Positions 1 to 14,223 of a DNA stretch of 64,000 nt are shown here, piece after piece. Within the stretch, counting starts at the first letter, position 1; each line of letters begins with the position of its first letter. Both the position numbers and the translations under genes were made by a program. The notes below the pieces were generated by a model. It was not told the DNA's origin and made no database searches. It worked only from the letters and a program-made list of their open reading frames with translations. Source of the DNA: Paralichthys olivaceus (Eukaryota > Chordata > Actinopteri > Pleuronectiformes > Paralichthyidae); the NCBI RefSeq assembly GCF_024713975.1, contig NC_091114.1, forward strand, positions 12,000,001-12,064,000, given 5' to 3'.

Positions 1-3000
1 AATCTCCCGGCCGGCCCGCCTCTTGAGAAGTGCTGTGGTAGCTCAATTAGTAAAGCAGCCAGCAAATTACTGAGCTTTTCTCTCCTTCCTTCTCGCTTCC
101 ATTTGTGTTGTTTCCCTCTTGTACCAGACTTTTTTTTTTTTTTCCCTTTTCATAACAGCCACAGCCAAAAAGTGAAGTCGAATAAAAGAAACTAGCTCTT
201 TGATTCACACGTGCACAGTCGCTACGAGCCGACACAGAGGCGCGGAGCACCGTATCACCTTTTGGCCTCTGTCTTCTGCAGCACTCTGCCCCGTGTACAC
301 TCAGGCTCGATGACCTGTGAAGGTGAAAGCCAGAGGAGCCAATTAGAGCTCACAAAAACCGTTCAGGGCCCCTTTCAGTTTTCTCCACATCTCCCGTATA
401 TCCAACTTCCCCATTCCCCACCTCTTACTTTCTCAACTATGTTGGGGAGAAACATTCTGAGGAACTTTTCAATATTATATTTTGTTGTAATTGTTCCTCA
501 TGATTTCATAACAATAGTTCCCAGGCTCTTGATTGGCTACAAGTCACGGCGTTTGACAAACGTTCGACCCTGTAACACAGGAGGCTTCCAGCGGTGTCGG
601 TGGTGGCTAATCGGTTCAGTGGCGACAATTTTCATGTGTAATTAGTCTTGAGTGCTTGCTGGAGGAGCTCAGTTGGAACCGTTGACACCTGGCGCACAGT
701 TATTGTATAATTCCACTCTGCCGTGCAAAGTGTTAAAGTCGACTCGAGGCTTTGGTCTTTCCGATTACCTCTCGGGTCATTGAAGGCGATCCTGAAATCC
801 AAGATCTTGTTTTTAATTTTTTTGGCCATAAAGCTGCACAGTGGTTGGTAGCTGACCAAAATAAATAAAACAAAATGTCAAAATTTTGCCTCAAGTAAAA
901 AAGACAAGTTGAGAATCACAATTCAGCTTGAAAAGAATTATTTAGTTTTGACCTGTTTTGACCAAACAGTCCTGAAGATAAAAACACAGAATACATATTC
1001 ATTTAGGCCAATATGTAAATAATTCCCCTTTGTCCTTGGGTTATTTTGTTTTGTGTGTTTAATGAGTGCATGAATTGTACCTTTTAAAAATCTAACTTCA
1101 TGGAACAGTGGAGAGATCTGTCAGCGTTGGTTCTCCTTTGTCCAACATAACAAAAAATGGAAATGAAAACAAAATAAAAAGGTCACGGTTTGTGAAAGAA
1201 TATCAAGAGATGGTCGCTGCTGTGAAAATTTTCATTTATTTCACTTGGTTATTTAATGCAATTACTAAATGTGACCTTGTACCGTATATGTTAGAATAAT
1301 TAAAATGACCTAGTTTCCTTTTGTTCATGAGTCACATCAGTTAGATTTTCATCTTCAATGGTGATGATACGAAAAACTCCCATGATCCCACGCTGCATCA
1401 CAACTCCATCAAACTAAGTTGCTATTGTTTTGACTGAGCGGCCCCTAGTGGACGAGGATTTTTTCCGTATAAACTTTGTTTTCACTTTTTCGCTTTCATT
1501 TTTACATATGAGACTTCTTTTTGAAAACTTTTGATTGCTTTGTAGTGAATCACAAGCTCTTTTTTATAGAGGACACGAAATGCAGCATAGTGGATCATTT
1601 CTAGATGAACATTTTGTACAGTCTTATTAAAGCTTTCTTCCTCAAACAACTTCATCATCAAATGACATTTACTTTAGATCCATTAAATGAACACAAATGT
1701 CAAAGCAATTTCCAGATTTGCACAACAACCAGGAAATGAATGCAAAAAACTTTATTTCTCATAGTTTTTAAATCTGATCAATTAAAACATCAAAATAAAG
1801 TGTTTTGAAGTTGCCAGGATTAAAACATGAGAGAACAAATGTCAACAGTAGAGGAAATCATTTCACACAGCTTCATTGGCCTTTTTTCTTTCACTCAGCG
1901 CCCTCCTCACTGTGGGTCCGCCTATTTCTTACATGTGCACAGTTTAAAGCCCGATAACACGAGTCTACCGGTGGCCGCAAGCTGCGTGTGTGTGCTCGAT
2001 TTGAAGTTGAGATATTGGGCGCACGATTTGTCGACCTGACTGATTTGCACTGCTCACAGCACTCCCCACATTTACTCTCGCTGTTGGAAAAAAAAACAAG
2101 TACCCGCCTCCTTCTTTCGCCCAGCCTGCCGTGGTTTGTCCTGCAATCATTCTGGGCGCGAGCGAGAGCAGCAGTCACAAATGAGACAACCGCCTGGCAT
2201 CCTCATGAGGTATCAGGTCAATCAAGCACACTGTGGGCGTGCGGCGGCCCCGAGGCTAAACGCTGTAGTACAGAGCTCAATAAGCGGCGGTTGGCCTCAG
2301 GGGCAGCTTCCTAAATGAAAGAGGATATTGGGGAGATTGTTTAGTATTATCATTGTTCATCATCGTTCCTCAGTTGGCCGTAACAATATGGTGCTTGGTT
2401 ATTGTGCTCCCCCTGAGGAAGACTAGCAGCTGCCACTGATAAAGATATATGAGTGGATTGGAGAGATTGGAGGGAGACAGAAATTGTGGTTTGTAATAGA
2501 AGTGAGGTACAGAGGCGGGTTTGTGGCGGAGGAGGAGGGAATTTAAGATGAGGAGAGGAAAGAATAAAGGAGTATGAAGTGGAGACGTAAATGAGAGCAC
2601 AGATGGGCGTTCTTGCTTGGCTATCCCTCCATCTCTTAGCCGTGTGGCTCCAATCAATTAGTTGTGGCTCTTCTTCGCTGGTGAAGCAGCTCTGAAATGT
2701 AGGCTGCAGGTAGGATAAACTGGTGGAGAGACAGGCTGGATCCGCCTGGACACCCTGGAGGCAGCAGAGAGGATGAGGATTAAACTGAACTCCATCTTAA
2801 ACAGCACCACCCACCCTCTCCTCAGAGTAGAAGCCGATGCAGCTGCAAAGCTACTGCAGCCACTGCCTCATTCCTTAAAAGATGCAACCTCGCGGTAACC
2901 ACAATCATGACTGTGCATGGTCAACTGTCGTGGTCAAGACGTAAGCCTAAAAAATAACAGCAAACAAGTCTCTTTGCAAGAAGGGTAAGAAAAATAAAAT

Positions 3001-3590
3001 ATGTGAGGGATGGAGAAAGAGAGGATTTAGGGAACGTTATAAAGGTCACAGGCCTCGTTCAGATTCATCCTGATACAAGTGCACAATGAAGATTTTTAAT
3101 TTGTTATTTAATGCATTAAAAACTGGTTGAAATGTCATGATTGACAGAGTCTGGCTCAAAATGACATCTTTAGTGCAAGACGGTTTTTATCTTGGCTATT
3201 ATGGCTTATTTTTGTGTCCATCTTTATATACAGTATATGGTTTACAACTTTTTACACTGCCCCTAAATGCAGTCTCACAACTCTGACCCATCTGCAGCAT
3301 CTCCCTGTGCTGGAGAACCTGCTCTATATGGTTCAGCTGTTTTGCTTCTCGCACTGACACACACTCACTCAAATGATATCACTCTGCTAGCAACCACAAC
3401 CCATCAGCTAAGCTGTTGTGTTTGATGGACGGGTTTCCTAGTCGCCTAAAATCACATTTGTTTGGCTTGTCAGAGCTCGTCAGTCGGGACATGTTTAGCC
3501 GAGTTTAGCATAAAGATTGCATGAGGGTATAACTTCTAACTCTGCTTGAAGTTGTTAATGTATGGCCTGGGCCCACCAGATTTAAGTGTT
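1..3590. other. Intergenic DNA, no gene recognised
   Basis: I see no exon chain, RNA gene or clear transposon coding region here. The open frames are short and lack splice context. The stretch 1890-2330 is less AT-rich than its surroundings and free of simple repeats, so it could be a conserved non-coding element, but this cannot be judged without alignment. Positions 36-50 look like a tRNA A box but no partner B box follows. The segment 3120-3239 matches one end of the short inverted-repeat family described at 46727-47148. Confidence 0.5.
3120..3239 (+). repeat. Partial copy of the CATAGACTG-type MITE family
   Basis: The segment contains CATGATTGACAG and ends in GTCCATCTTTATATACAGTA, followed by TATGG. 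The same order of words ends the copies at 18806-19262 and 46727-47148. Only one end of the element is present, so this is a truncated relic. Confidence 0.6.
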
Positions 3591-3902
3591 TCAATTCAGG
3601 GCCTGCATCCTTCGGAGGATGCACTTCGAGACCTATTGTGTCAAAGCAGCGCAACTGGAGTAAAATGCAACCAATGTGTCCTTCCATCCTCCAACGGGTG
3701 GATCCTTCCAGGGAAAAACTATGCGAGGATTCATTGCGCTGCAGTGACAAACCATTTTTCAAAGAGGGTAATGGTGCCAGCAAGCGAGAGGAAGTCCAAA
3801 TCATTACGGTTCTGCCATCACGGTCTAGTCGGCCCACAAAGGAGGCAATCTTCTTGGGTCGGGTAGACTGCGTCCTCCAAAGGATGCAGCCCCTGAATTG
3901 AG
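3591..3902. mobile_element. Short inverted-repeat transposon (MITE), about 312 bp
   Basis: The left end, TCAATTCAGGGCCTGCATCC, is mirrored at the right end, where GGATGCAGCCCCTGAATTGA is its near-perfect reverse complement. The inverted repeats extend about 30 bases with a few mismatches. The interior has no transposase frame; the open frames on both strands come from the palindromic composition. A second, partial copy in the opposite orientation lies at 13305-13455. The size and ends fit a non-autonomous DNA transposon, probably hAT-like, but the superfamily is a guess because I did not define a target-site duplication. Confidence 0.8.
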
Positions 3903-6169
3903 ACATAGTATTAAGTAAATATGTAAATAAGACGTCTGTAAGGTGCATTTGTTTGGACAAAGTTATCTCTTGGCTAAACTAGTCACAGTAACAGTGGAAT
4001 ATGCTTATTAATCCCACAAACGTCTTCTCATCTCATTCCCTATTATTCTATGAAGAAATATAACATGAACTGTAAGATCAACATCACGAGGCAGAAATCA
4101 GTGAATCCCAGAGCAGCTCTCAGATCAAAAGTCTGTTTGTGATGACGTGGCGGCCGGAGCTGGAGGAAGACAACATCAGGACGGATTGGCAGAAAAGCAC
4201 CCCCCAGTCAGTGACTCCATCATGTCCCCGAGTGATGTCACTGGAGCGAGGGCGCACGGTCATCCTTCTGCAGCTTTAAATAGTCCACTGCTTTTCCTTA
4301 TCTCCCCCCTCCTCCCCTCTTTCCTTACTCACCACCTCTTGTCATTCCCTCCTCCACTCATTCGTCCCCTTTGCCTTCTATCCTCCTCATTTTTCCGCCG
4401 CTCACTGAACAATACAGCTGTAGCTTATCTCCCCCCCCACCTCCTCGTTCGTCTCCCTCTCTTTCTTGCAAGTCTTTTAGCGGGAGGAGGAAGGGGAGGA
4501 GGGACACGGAGGGGGGGGAGCTGGGGGTTCAGTGCGGTCACATCCCAGGCTTTTTGCTAGATTAATTTGCGGGGGCCCTGGCCTACGCGGCACTGCTTAC
4601 TGTACGCAGTGAAAGTCACTCAGGGATTAACGGCGGGCAGGAAGGCAGCGGCCCCCACCCACTTGCTGCCTCGACAGAAAAAGACCCTCTTTGCCTCCCT
4701 CCCTCCCTCCCTCCCTCCCAAACCTAACCCCCCCCCCCCCACATCTCTCTCTCCTCTCCCACTCAAAACCACTTTCTCTATCTCTCATACCTCCTTCTCT
4801 CTTTTTCTTCCCTTCCCTCCATCCCATCAACCCCCTCTCTAGTTAATTACTGTAATGGGCTGGCCGTCCTTGGGGGGTAGTTGGAGGGCAGGGGGTGGGA
4901 CCGGAGGAGATGCTGCACGGTTCGGCTCCGTCATGCTTCTCGCCTCCAGACACACAAACGTACACACCCCTGAAGACTCAGATGCATGGTCATATGTACT
5001 TTAAGATGCTCACTCACACGCATTTGGTCTCAGTTTCCAGCTGCGGATGCTGAATATCGACAAATCCCCAAAGTTGGTGCAACATAAAATGAATCGTGTG
5101 AATGCTGCACAAGGAATGAATAGTTTTGCACATGGTTGCATCCAGTGTCTTGTGTTTCCCATCACTGCTTCACAGTTTAAGTCAATGCAAGTCCCTGTCT
5201 TGCTAATTGATGGCTTTATTCTGAAGTTTGTCATTTCCCTGTAGTTTGGGCATAAAAATGATTTACTAAAATCAGGGTTTAGCTTGAAATGAATATTTGA
5301 TTAAGTTAAGGAGAACTTCTTTATTTCAAATATTATAATAAGCGTAGGTAAAGCTCAGGTAGTGATGTAAAAATCGTTGACATTCATTTGGAGAAATCAA
5401 ACAAATCCTCCAGTCTGTCGTTGACCCATCTTCCTCCTCGTCATTCTATTACATCACCCTGACGTCACTACATATCTTCTTTCTTGGCTGCAGTCATAAT
5501 TAATACAGCCACTAGAGGATATTGTTGATTTCAGGGCTCTTGCTGAAACGACAGTTTCTTTAATGCAGTTACATAAGGTTTGTCTTTATTTTATACATAT
5601 ATTCTATCAACAACATTGAATTGCTTTCAATCTTGATTTCTGAGAATTCCTGAGTCGATGAAGTCGAAATCCAGCAGAGAAATCGTCAACTGCGAAATGA
5701 GAAAATGAAAAGTACATGGAAAGAAATTCTCAAAGTGTAGATACATTAATTGGCTTTTGCAGAAACCATTATGACCGTAATAGTATATAAATGTTGTCTA
5801 ATTCCCCCGCAAAATATTACACGTTGTAACTTTAAGCTATACAGCATTATTCCACCAGAGATACAGTACTTCACATCACCTTCAGCAGTTTCACAGCAAA
5901 AAGTGATCGAGGAAAGAAAATGGCAGAAGAAGAGAAAGTACAACTAATTTGAGTGGGGGAAGGAGCGATGGTTGGAGAGAGTAATGGATGACAGGGTGGA
6001 GAGTGATGTGCTGAGATAGATGCGGCAATATACCCAAAGTGTCCACACACAGGGAATGTGGGCTTTTGTGTGGGAACTTATTGGCCCAGTTTAAGGATCA
6101 GTCAGCTGAAACACTTTGGCCGAAGCTGACAGCTGTTTGAGAAATGCCAAATGGTGCTGGCAGAACACA

Positions 6170-6171
<2 letters not shown>
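3903..6171. other. Intergenic DNA, no gene recognised
   Basis: There is no supported gene. The segment 4280-4850 contains pyrimidine-rich simple sequence, including a (CCCT)n-like run near 4695 and a C run near 4730. The G+C-rich block 4560-4660 and the TAGTTAATTACTG word near 4840 could belong to a conserved regulatory element, which is speculation without alignment. Confidence 0.4.

Positions 6172-6200
<29 letters not shown>
6172..6200. repeat. (CA)n microsatellite
   Basis: An uninterrupted CA dinucleotide run of about 14 units. It is typical of fish intergenic DNA and likely length-polymorphic. Confidence 0.95.
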
Positions 6201-6204
<4 letters not shown>

Positions 6205-6851
6205 ATTTTCTATCGCACGTCCAATCTCGGAAATACCTCAGAGCACCAACATTGATTTCAGTGATTACAAACGCAATATTTGCAAGTGGACACATGAGCA
6301 AACATGACGACGTGCCAGCACAGATGCTCCTATGGAAACACACGTATAGAGAATTGGAAGCACGGCCAAATGCAGATGAGGGAGCATATGCCTGTGCTTA
6401 GAGGAGACACCGAGCAGACACGACTTCTCTCAATCAAGCTAGTTAACGTGATCATCCGTCTGGCTGACTTCAGGAAGAAATCCCTTTAACTCTTTCAACG
6501 TCTGGACTATTTACGGCCTCGCAGCTGCAAGAGCGGATCCGCAGATACTTCTCATTTAATCAGCATCAATTCTGCCCACAGGTTCGGTTTATTTTGTTTG
6601 CTCGCCTCTTAAACACACTGGCAGGAAGAGGACGGGAGACATTTTTTTGGAGCGCCTCCATTTACAACTTGGACAGCAAGAGGCTTTTTAATGGAGAGTT
6701 TCTGGGGTTACTGAGTACACGACGGAGGTGTAATGGGGATGTAGCTGAAGGGGGCCAGCTCCATTTTCCAGGAGCAATTCTAACTGTTCAAAACTATTAG
6801 TTATACGAAGGCTCAGGAACTAGTCTGTGAACTTTAAAAAAAAAGTGATTC

Positions 6852-6925
6852 TGCGGTTGTAGCTTAATGGAAGTGTCCTGTTCTTGTCCACGGAGGAAGT
6901 TTCCCAGGTTGATTCTGGTGTGAAG
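6852..6925 (+). repeat. Decayed tRNA-like or SINE head
   Basis: TAGCTTAATGG at 6860-6870 fits a pol III A box. About 37 bases further on, GGTTGATTCTGG resembles a B box that has lost bases. The spacing is right for a tRNA or a tRNA-derived SINE head, but the acceptor and anticodon stems do not pair convincingly, so I read this as a relic rather than a functional tRNA gene. Confidence 0.4.
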
Positions 6926-9900
6926 CCAATTAATCGAGTATTTGAACAACAGAAAAAAGTCCCTCACCTACTTATTCTGCATATTCACATGTAGAGATTA
7001 GCCCGTTGATGATATGTCTGAATGTTTTCTAATATTTAATTTGGGGTTTTTGGGGGCATATGAACGACATCGCAGGACACATACTCTTTAATTAATTAAA
7101 TCTGCTTATGTAAACACAAGCACCCACATCTGGACAAACACACAAGTGCTAAAGATAATGAAACTATCCTTGACCTTGCGATTACACAGCGTGCTTCATC
7201 TCCCTTTCCTGTTTGCTCACGATCATCAGGCTGAATTTGTGTGTTTGTTCATAGATGTTCTGTTTCCCTCCGTCCGTGGGTATTCTCACGGCTGTTTTCA
7301 CCAATTTAAAGGCCTGTGCAGCCACTCTGATGCTTTTAAGGGAAGACAAATGACAGCTGAGAGATTTGGCATAACAAGAGAATGGGGAAACAAAAGTTGA
7401 AAGCGTTGGATAATCAGACAGAAGGAGGGAGAGGCCTTACAGCTCCTCCAAATTGCTCTGGTGCCACTGCTCATTAGGATGATCACGATGTGAATATTTA
7501 CTGTTCTTCTCCTGCTACTATTCTCCCGCTGTGTGATCGCCTGCAGCTATCAACATCTCAACTGTGGCATTTTGTCACACACACACACGCACACACACTT
7601 AAACACTTTACGACATGCACAAACATCACACACGTCGGTCTACATACAGTACGCATAACCCCGCTGAGAGTAATAAAGTATGTCATTTACATACTCCTTG
7701 TTGTGAGCATGTAGCCAATTAGCATCACCATTACAGTTAGGGGTCATTTGTGTTTGTACCCAAGCAAGAAATTACTGCCGTAGAAAAGTTGTTGAGGTTT
7801 TTAGCAAGTCTGTAAAAAGTTAGTTGGCAAGATAAGATAGGATAATTCTTATGGTGGTAAAAATGAATAGCACCATTAAACTAATACTTATGTAAACCTG
7901 CAATGTTAACATAAGACAATATAAATATAGTAATGATATTTATAATGTAAACATGATATATAGTGTAAAAGGATTACATGTGCAAAACTGCAGTGAAGCC
8001 AAGATTATAAAAAAAACACTCATGTTGGAGCTGCAGCAACTAGTTGCCATCATATTTTCATTTGATGTCTTATTTTTATTTCTCTTTTTTACTTTGCTGC
8101 TGTTACAAGTTCATTCCCCTGCAGGATCAATAAAGCTTCTCATCTTATGTCCGCGTACGAGTACGGAGTTGGAGCTCGGAGGCTATTTGCTTTGCTTAAC
8201 TAAAGTCGTTAGCCTGGCTCTGCTCAAAAATACAAATACAAACACTTTTAAAGATGATTAATTCCACTTTCATGTCCTATCGCTCAAACTTATGAGCAGC
8301 CAACAACAGCAGGTGCTGCTTAAAGATCAGGGACGTAGCTTTGTAACATTGTAAGCTTAGTAATTTAGTCTGAAATCTTGCTGGTGTGTCTGTGAAAACG
8401 TGTTATACACTTTAGCTCGTGGATTTTTTACATTTTGCGGATACATTTTCAAACCCTTAAGATTGTAACGTCACCGGCTTCTATACAAAACTACAACAGC
8501 AGACATAAAATTTGCTCTGGTGCAAACAAAATAGCGGTTCTTAATATTTTGTGGCCGGCTGTCAGCCACAGTGAATATTCACAGTCTTGCCACTGCTGAG
8601 CCGGGCAGAGGTCAAAGGGCACAGATCAGAGGCCAGGCAGAGAAAAGCCACACAGACCGTCAGCTTTCAGTACGAACGCTAACATGACGCTCAGCTTCAT
8701 GAAACCACTGCATAGTGAACCCTGGATTTTGGATGATACTGACCATATATACTTAAATACTACTTGTGTATTCAAACATCGCATACTCATTTTGCAGTAT
8801 AATGACAATGTAGCTGTTCCTTTTGGATCTGCTGTATTTCACTGTGGCCGGGAAGCAACATTAACGCCTCCAGTCGTTTGAGGAAAAAGGGGAAAATGGT
8901 GAATCACCGTCTGCAGGGAGAAGTGTGAGCATGATTGTCTCGCTTTGTAATTGTTCTCATCTCGGTTATTTCCTCTCCTGACATAATCTGACATCATGGA
9001 TCGCAGCGAGTCTACACTTAATAAAAACTGTAAACATGTTGTTAAACAAAATACACTCAACAGATTTTAAAATTGAGCGTGTGACTCTTTAGACTGTATC
9101 TACAGCTAGATTGCAATTTATCTAGAGGTCTGTACATGTAAAATGTACTGTAAAAAAAATAAAAAACTCTAGTTCCAACGTTTAAAGACTAAAAATGAGG
9201 GCGAGCCACTTGCTGTAATGTAAATTCTGTGCCCTGCAGATAGATGTGTGATCAGCAGCCAGCTCTCAGCATGCAGAAATCCCTGCACTGGGTCATGGGT
9301 CATTACTAGGACATCTGCTCATGGTGGACACTTTAAATCCAGAGAGACGAGGACATGAAGGAGAGACATCCGAGGACATCAGACGGAGTGAGTCTTCACT
9401 GTCATACCAACATTTTGCAAAAGGTTTTTTATGCCTGCTTTTATGAACATTGTTTTAAACTGTGCTTTCTGATTTAAATTGATTTCTTTTCATTTTCTCT
9501 CTGTTTTGTTTTTAATGTCCATGTCCAGAAAAGTGCTTTATAAATAAAACTGCTGCTTTCCCCTGCAGTTTAAGCTGCTGCATGACTGCACTGCATATAT
9601 CGTTTCATCTCACTAATTAGAATGGGGTGAGCATAATATTAGGAACACCTAAACCTTACTTCTAAATAACACCAATACAAAGTGATGTTTTTAAATCACA
9701 TACAACCAAACACATCTGTCCATTATCACTGCCTCATATTGAGGATATCGGTTATTTTGAGTTATTTCTTGTTTTCTGTGAATCTGATCTTGTATTTATA
9801 AAATCCTGCTCATCCCCGAGCCCACACGGCTTTTCAACTCCCAGAAGCCACAGGCATTAATAATTGCAACATATAAACACAGTGTGAAAGCCATGGTCAA

Positions 9901-12900
9901 CAGAGCTCGCTTCAATTATTCATGTCACACACATGTGGGTGTCGGGGGGGAATGACGTCAAAGAAAAGGGAAAGGTTAGAGAGAAAACACTGCCTGTGTG
10001 GAGATGTCAACTGTGTCTATGGATCTAGTCAAATGATTAATAGTTTACAAATCAATTCTTAAGTCTAGTTATGTTCTGTGCAGGTACAGAATTACAGGGA
10101 TTTCTGCAAACAATGAAAAATGTCCAGTAGTAATGTGACAGTTATATAAGGGGATGAGTTTTGCTCCAGAATTAAACCAGTGTCTGGAGCTGCAGAGTTT
10201 AAAACCAGCACTGACACCAAATGTGACAAAACAAAAAATAAATTGGTTTATTGAGGTGCATATTCTCACAGAGACCTCAGACTGATGGAGATGATGCAGC
10301 AAACTGCTTCAGGCTTTGGTGAAAATCAGCAACAGGAATAATTGTCTTGCCTGATGGATGATTGAAAAAACTTGGTTCTGCTTAAAAGCTGCATAAAATC
10401 AAGCGGTCTGCATGTTCATTGGGGTTCTGCAGGTATTCTGTTGTTTAAAGCTGCTTCCAGACATGAACTGATCGTTTTTTAGGGCATTTAATCACCTGAA
10501 AGTTTGGATCATGTTCCTGAAACAAGGATTCACGAGCGTCCCATTGTTAAAATAATATATCGGTGAGGGCAAAGAATTCAAGCACCTTGATCTTCTGTCT
10601 GAAAACGTTGGGTTTTACGGTCGTGGCTGTGTTGTGTTTGTTTTGACGGGTGTACATTGGTCTTCATGTGTGAAACATAGCTGTCACGAGAGGCCGTGCT
10701 GTTAAATCCTTTTGACCTTCTCACCCTGAAAAGATCCTTGGAGCTAAAACAGAAGTGTTTGTGGGGGTTTTTTTGTGTTGAGGAGAAATCAAGTCGCAGT
10801 CTGCTCCTCTCCCAGCGTTGGGATCATGCAGAGATACACACCCTCCAGATGTCAGGCCGCTTTCACACTCCATCAGACACACTGCTGAGACACCTTCTCT
10901 CCCTCACGTTTCGCCCTCTCCCGTCATGTCACACCTTCTCGTCCGCTCTCCTCCTTTTCGTGTCCTTCCTCTCCAGTTTATTCTGTATTCCATCACTCCC
11001 CTAACACCCTCTTCACCCCTCCCGCCGCTCCCTCCGTTTCTCTCCCCATCAGCCCAACCTTTTTTCACCTTTTTTTCCTCCTGCTCCGTCGCACAACATC
11101 TCATGCAATCTTGGGGGATATCCAGAGTAAACAATACCAATTATTTCCACCAGAAAATAGTCGACGAGGACTTGGATGTGATCGGACCTCTGTGCACGTG
11201 AACACATCATTTGAAAATAACCTAAGTTTGGAATCGTCCATGCCCATAGGAAGAATGGAACGAATCACAATGCTGTCCCCTGCTGCACAATTGAACCACA
11301 GCACATGTTGTATTTTGCCAACTCACTAAACCCATCAAAGAAATTGGCTCGTGGCAGAAATGAGCAGTTTCTCATCAGCAGGGAAAATTTTGACTTTAAT
11401 AATTTTTCACCTGCATAGCTATGTACTATGCTAACAAACCAGAAGCACAATATATTGCATTTTACTATGATGATGCTAATCTCTTAGCACACACTTGCCC
11501 ATGAGGTAATGCAGCAGACACAGAAAAACATCTAGCATCTATTTAGAGTTGATTAATGTCCAATTTTCACTCCTCTTTTAGCTCCGGTTTGGTCTCCACC
11601 AGCTCCAGGGAGAAAGAGTGTGGTTTTCTTGGGGATGAATTCATGATGAAAGCTCATTGTTTAGTTGTTGATCCCATCTGGTCGTGAGACGGCAGCAGAC
11701 AGTGGATGTTTAGAGCTGTTGCTGTTTTAGCCTCTATGAGAGTGATGAAAAGCCAAAAAACTGACCTCTCCAAGACTTTAAATTTAAAACCCGATCTATA
11801 TCAAAACACGATGCTCGCGATAGAAACTTTGAGAAAATGTTCCCTGAATGTTATTCATGGCTCGTCGTCCTTTGAAACGGAAACTCAGGCCCTCACAGGA
11901 CATGGATGCGCCCAGTCCATCTGCCCTGTCTGCCACTGAAATCAGGGACAAATGAAGAGTTTGCCATGGACCAGTGAGCAGCTCACCTCAGAGGTTTCTC
12001 TATCCGCCCGTTTCCAACACACACACACACAAACAGGGATGGAGTCAGGCCCGTGCCGCGAGTCGAGAATCACCCCTGAGATTTGATCCATCCTCGTTTT
12101 TGTAAGAATGAGCAGTCGCACAGGAGCCGTCCATGTGTCCATTCAGATACAAAAACAGGTCGTAATCTATTTTTTAAACCATCTTTTATCACGGTGGATC
12201 AAGTTTTTACTATGAAAATTGAGATTCACAATCAAAATAAAGTCTCCAGTTTATTCTATTTATTGCTAACAACCAATTTAACATCAGAGAAGCCTGCATT
12301 TCTCCCTGATGTGGAAGTTACAGTCCGGAACTCTCAGGATGAGCTGTGACAGTGCGTCTGTTCACCCAGGAATGCTTCTGCATCTCAGTCACATCGCGAC
12401 TGTTTTGCCTTGACAGCATAAAGCACGAAAGCCTCGTCTGATAAGCCAGCGCGCCCCGAACTTCGAAGTCTGCGGATGATGAAATGAATGATGAGGTTTT
12501 AATCAGAATCTCTTTATGCCGGGAACACTTCACCTCATCAGCCCCCGATATCCTCCTTCGCTGGACGACGGGCAACCTCCCAGAGTGCCTTGCTGCGTGG
12601 CCTTTTCAATAATGTAGAGGAGGGAGAGAAGGGAGATAAAACGAGAGAGGAAACGATTTCCTGGCACTGTGGGAGCCCCCTCTGTGACATTTACCTCTAG
12701 CGAAGCCCTCGACGTGGGTGTGTGCATGTGTGTGTGTTTGATGGCTCTGTACCAGACTAATGATACCCCCCTCTGGCACGCACTCTTCAGGCACAAAACT
12801 CCTCTGCCAGTCAGGCCACACGTGTCCTTTAGAATCATTCTGAAGGGAAAGGAGGAAGAAAAATGAGGAGATAATAGCGAGAGGGGGTGTAAAGAGTTTG

Positions 12901-14223
12901 AAAGTGAAATATGGGAGCAATACCCCCACATAAGTGCCGAGCTGAGGAATAATAGAAGGGCAGGAAATAAAGGGAAGAGGAAAGGTTGAATGAATGGAGG
13001 AGGCATTTTTCAGTCGGTATGATGGTATCACAACTTTTAACCACCTTTTCAGAAAAGCTGCCGTCCATCACATAAAAATTATACACAGCAGGTTAAGTAA
13101 AGTATCTTCCTCTGAATAAAAGCTTTTTCTCACACCACATTCCCTCATATCACCTAAATCTATTAGTTTTCAGGGTTTATGTTTCTATCACACATTCTAT
13201 TTTTATATTACTTGTGTTTTTTACTGGTCAAGCACTTTGTAACTTTGGGCTATATGAAGAAAGTTTGAATAATTATTATCATTATTTTTTTATTATTATC
13301 GTTATAATTAGAAGTTGTAGCCTCTATGCACGCTGGCACTAGTATCTCATTGAAAAACAGTTTGTCACTAAAACGAAATGAATCCTGGGATAGGTTGAGC
13401 CGGGAAGGATCCACCTGTTGGAGCCTTCGTTTCTCGGGGATAGAAGGACGCATTTATTGTGTTGCTGAATTATGTGATATCTTATATTTCTCGTATTAAT
13501 TCAAAGAATGTTGCCATCTCTTCATTGCTCTTCTTACCTAATATTTTTGTCTGCTGACATGCGATGAAGCACATCTTTAATCTGTCAACTCCACCTGTTA
13601 CCATTTCATACTTCATTAAACATTCACCCTATTTGCAGCGCTGGGTGGTCTCCTCCGTGTCCACGGGGGGGGTCCCCCTACCCCCCACCTGGACACACGG
13701 CATCGATCATTACCCCCCCTGCTTCAGCTCAAGGCCTGCAGAATGTCACACAGCTGGAGCAGGGGAGCCTCTGAAGACTGATGAAATAGCAAAACCCCAG
13801 TGAATGTCATTAAAAAGACAGAACACACTCCTGTTCCCTGCAATGTAGTTATAGGAGGAATTCATTGTGGCGCTACATAAACCCTCTTCACCTCAGGTTC
13901 TCCGATAGAATACACACAGGAGGTGAAGCGTCTCACCTCCGGGTCCTTTTTATTAAAGGCCCTGGTGCTTTCAATCATATCACATGACCTTTCCGCCTGT
14001 CACGGAACTGTACATGTTCAAATTTACATTTTTATTTCTGGGAACTTTGAGGACTTCTTGCCTCTATTGCTTTATATGGAACTTGAGGTTCAAAGTCAAT
14101 TCTTGGATTCGGAAATATTAGTTTGGAGCCTCACAGCTGAAATCAGACTTTTTTTTTATACAAGTTACCCACTGCTTAAAATAAGCTTGATTAACGCTGT
14201 ATTTCTTTATTAGTGATTTTTGG
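6926..14223. other. Intergenic DNA with scattered repeat fragments
   Basis: No exon chain is visible. Repeat-like pieces are a CA run near 7576-7598, a reversed teleost fragment around 8106-8150 (GCAGGATCAATAAAG), and two tails of the AAGTGCTTTATAAATAAA / GCACTTTGTAACTT kind near 9530-9550 and 13225-13300. A motif AGCATAATATTAGGAACACC near 9631 reappears reversed near 55935. Pyrimidine-rich tracts at 10870-11090 and purine-rich tracts near 12840-12990 produce spurious open frames. Confidence 0.45.
13305..13455 (-). repeat. Second, partial copy of the MITE seen at 3591-3902
   Basis: Read on the minus strand, this segment shares several words with the interior of 3591-3902, including GGATCCTTCC, the AATGAATCCT counterpart and the GTTTGTCACT counterpart, in the same order. 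The outer inverted repeats are not recognisable, so the copy is truncated or heavily diverged. Confidence 0.6.

Noticed and set aside
33..60. A-box-like TAGCTCAATTAG suggesting a tRNA
   Set aside because: No B box or cloverleaf follows.
3505..3960. Overlapping open frames on both strands
   Set aside because: They fall in the palindromic MITE 3591-3902, which has no transposase similarity.
12530..13031. Two overlapping minus-strand frames of 141 and 158 residues
   Set aside because: Pyrimidine-biased sequence with no domain, splice context or poly(A) signal.
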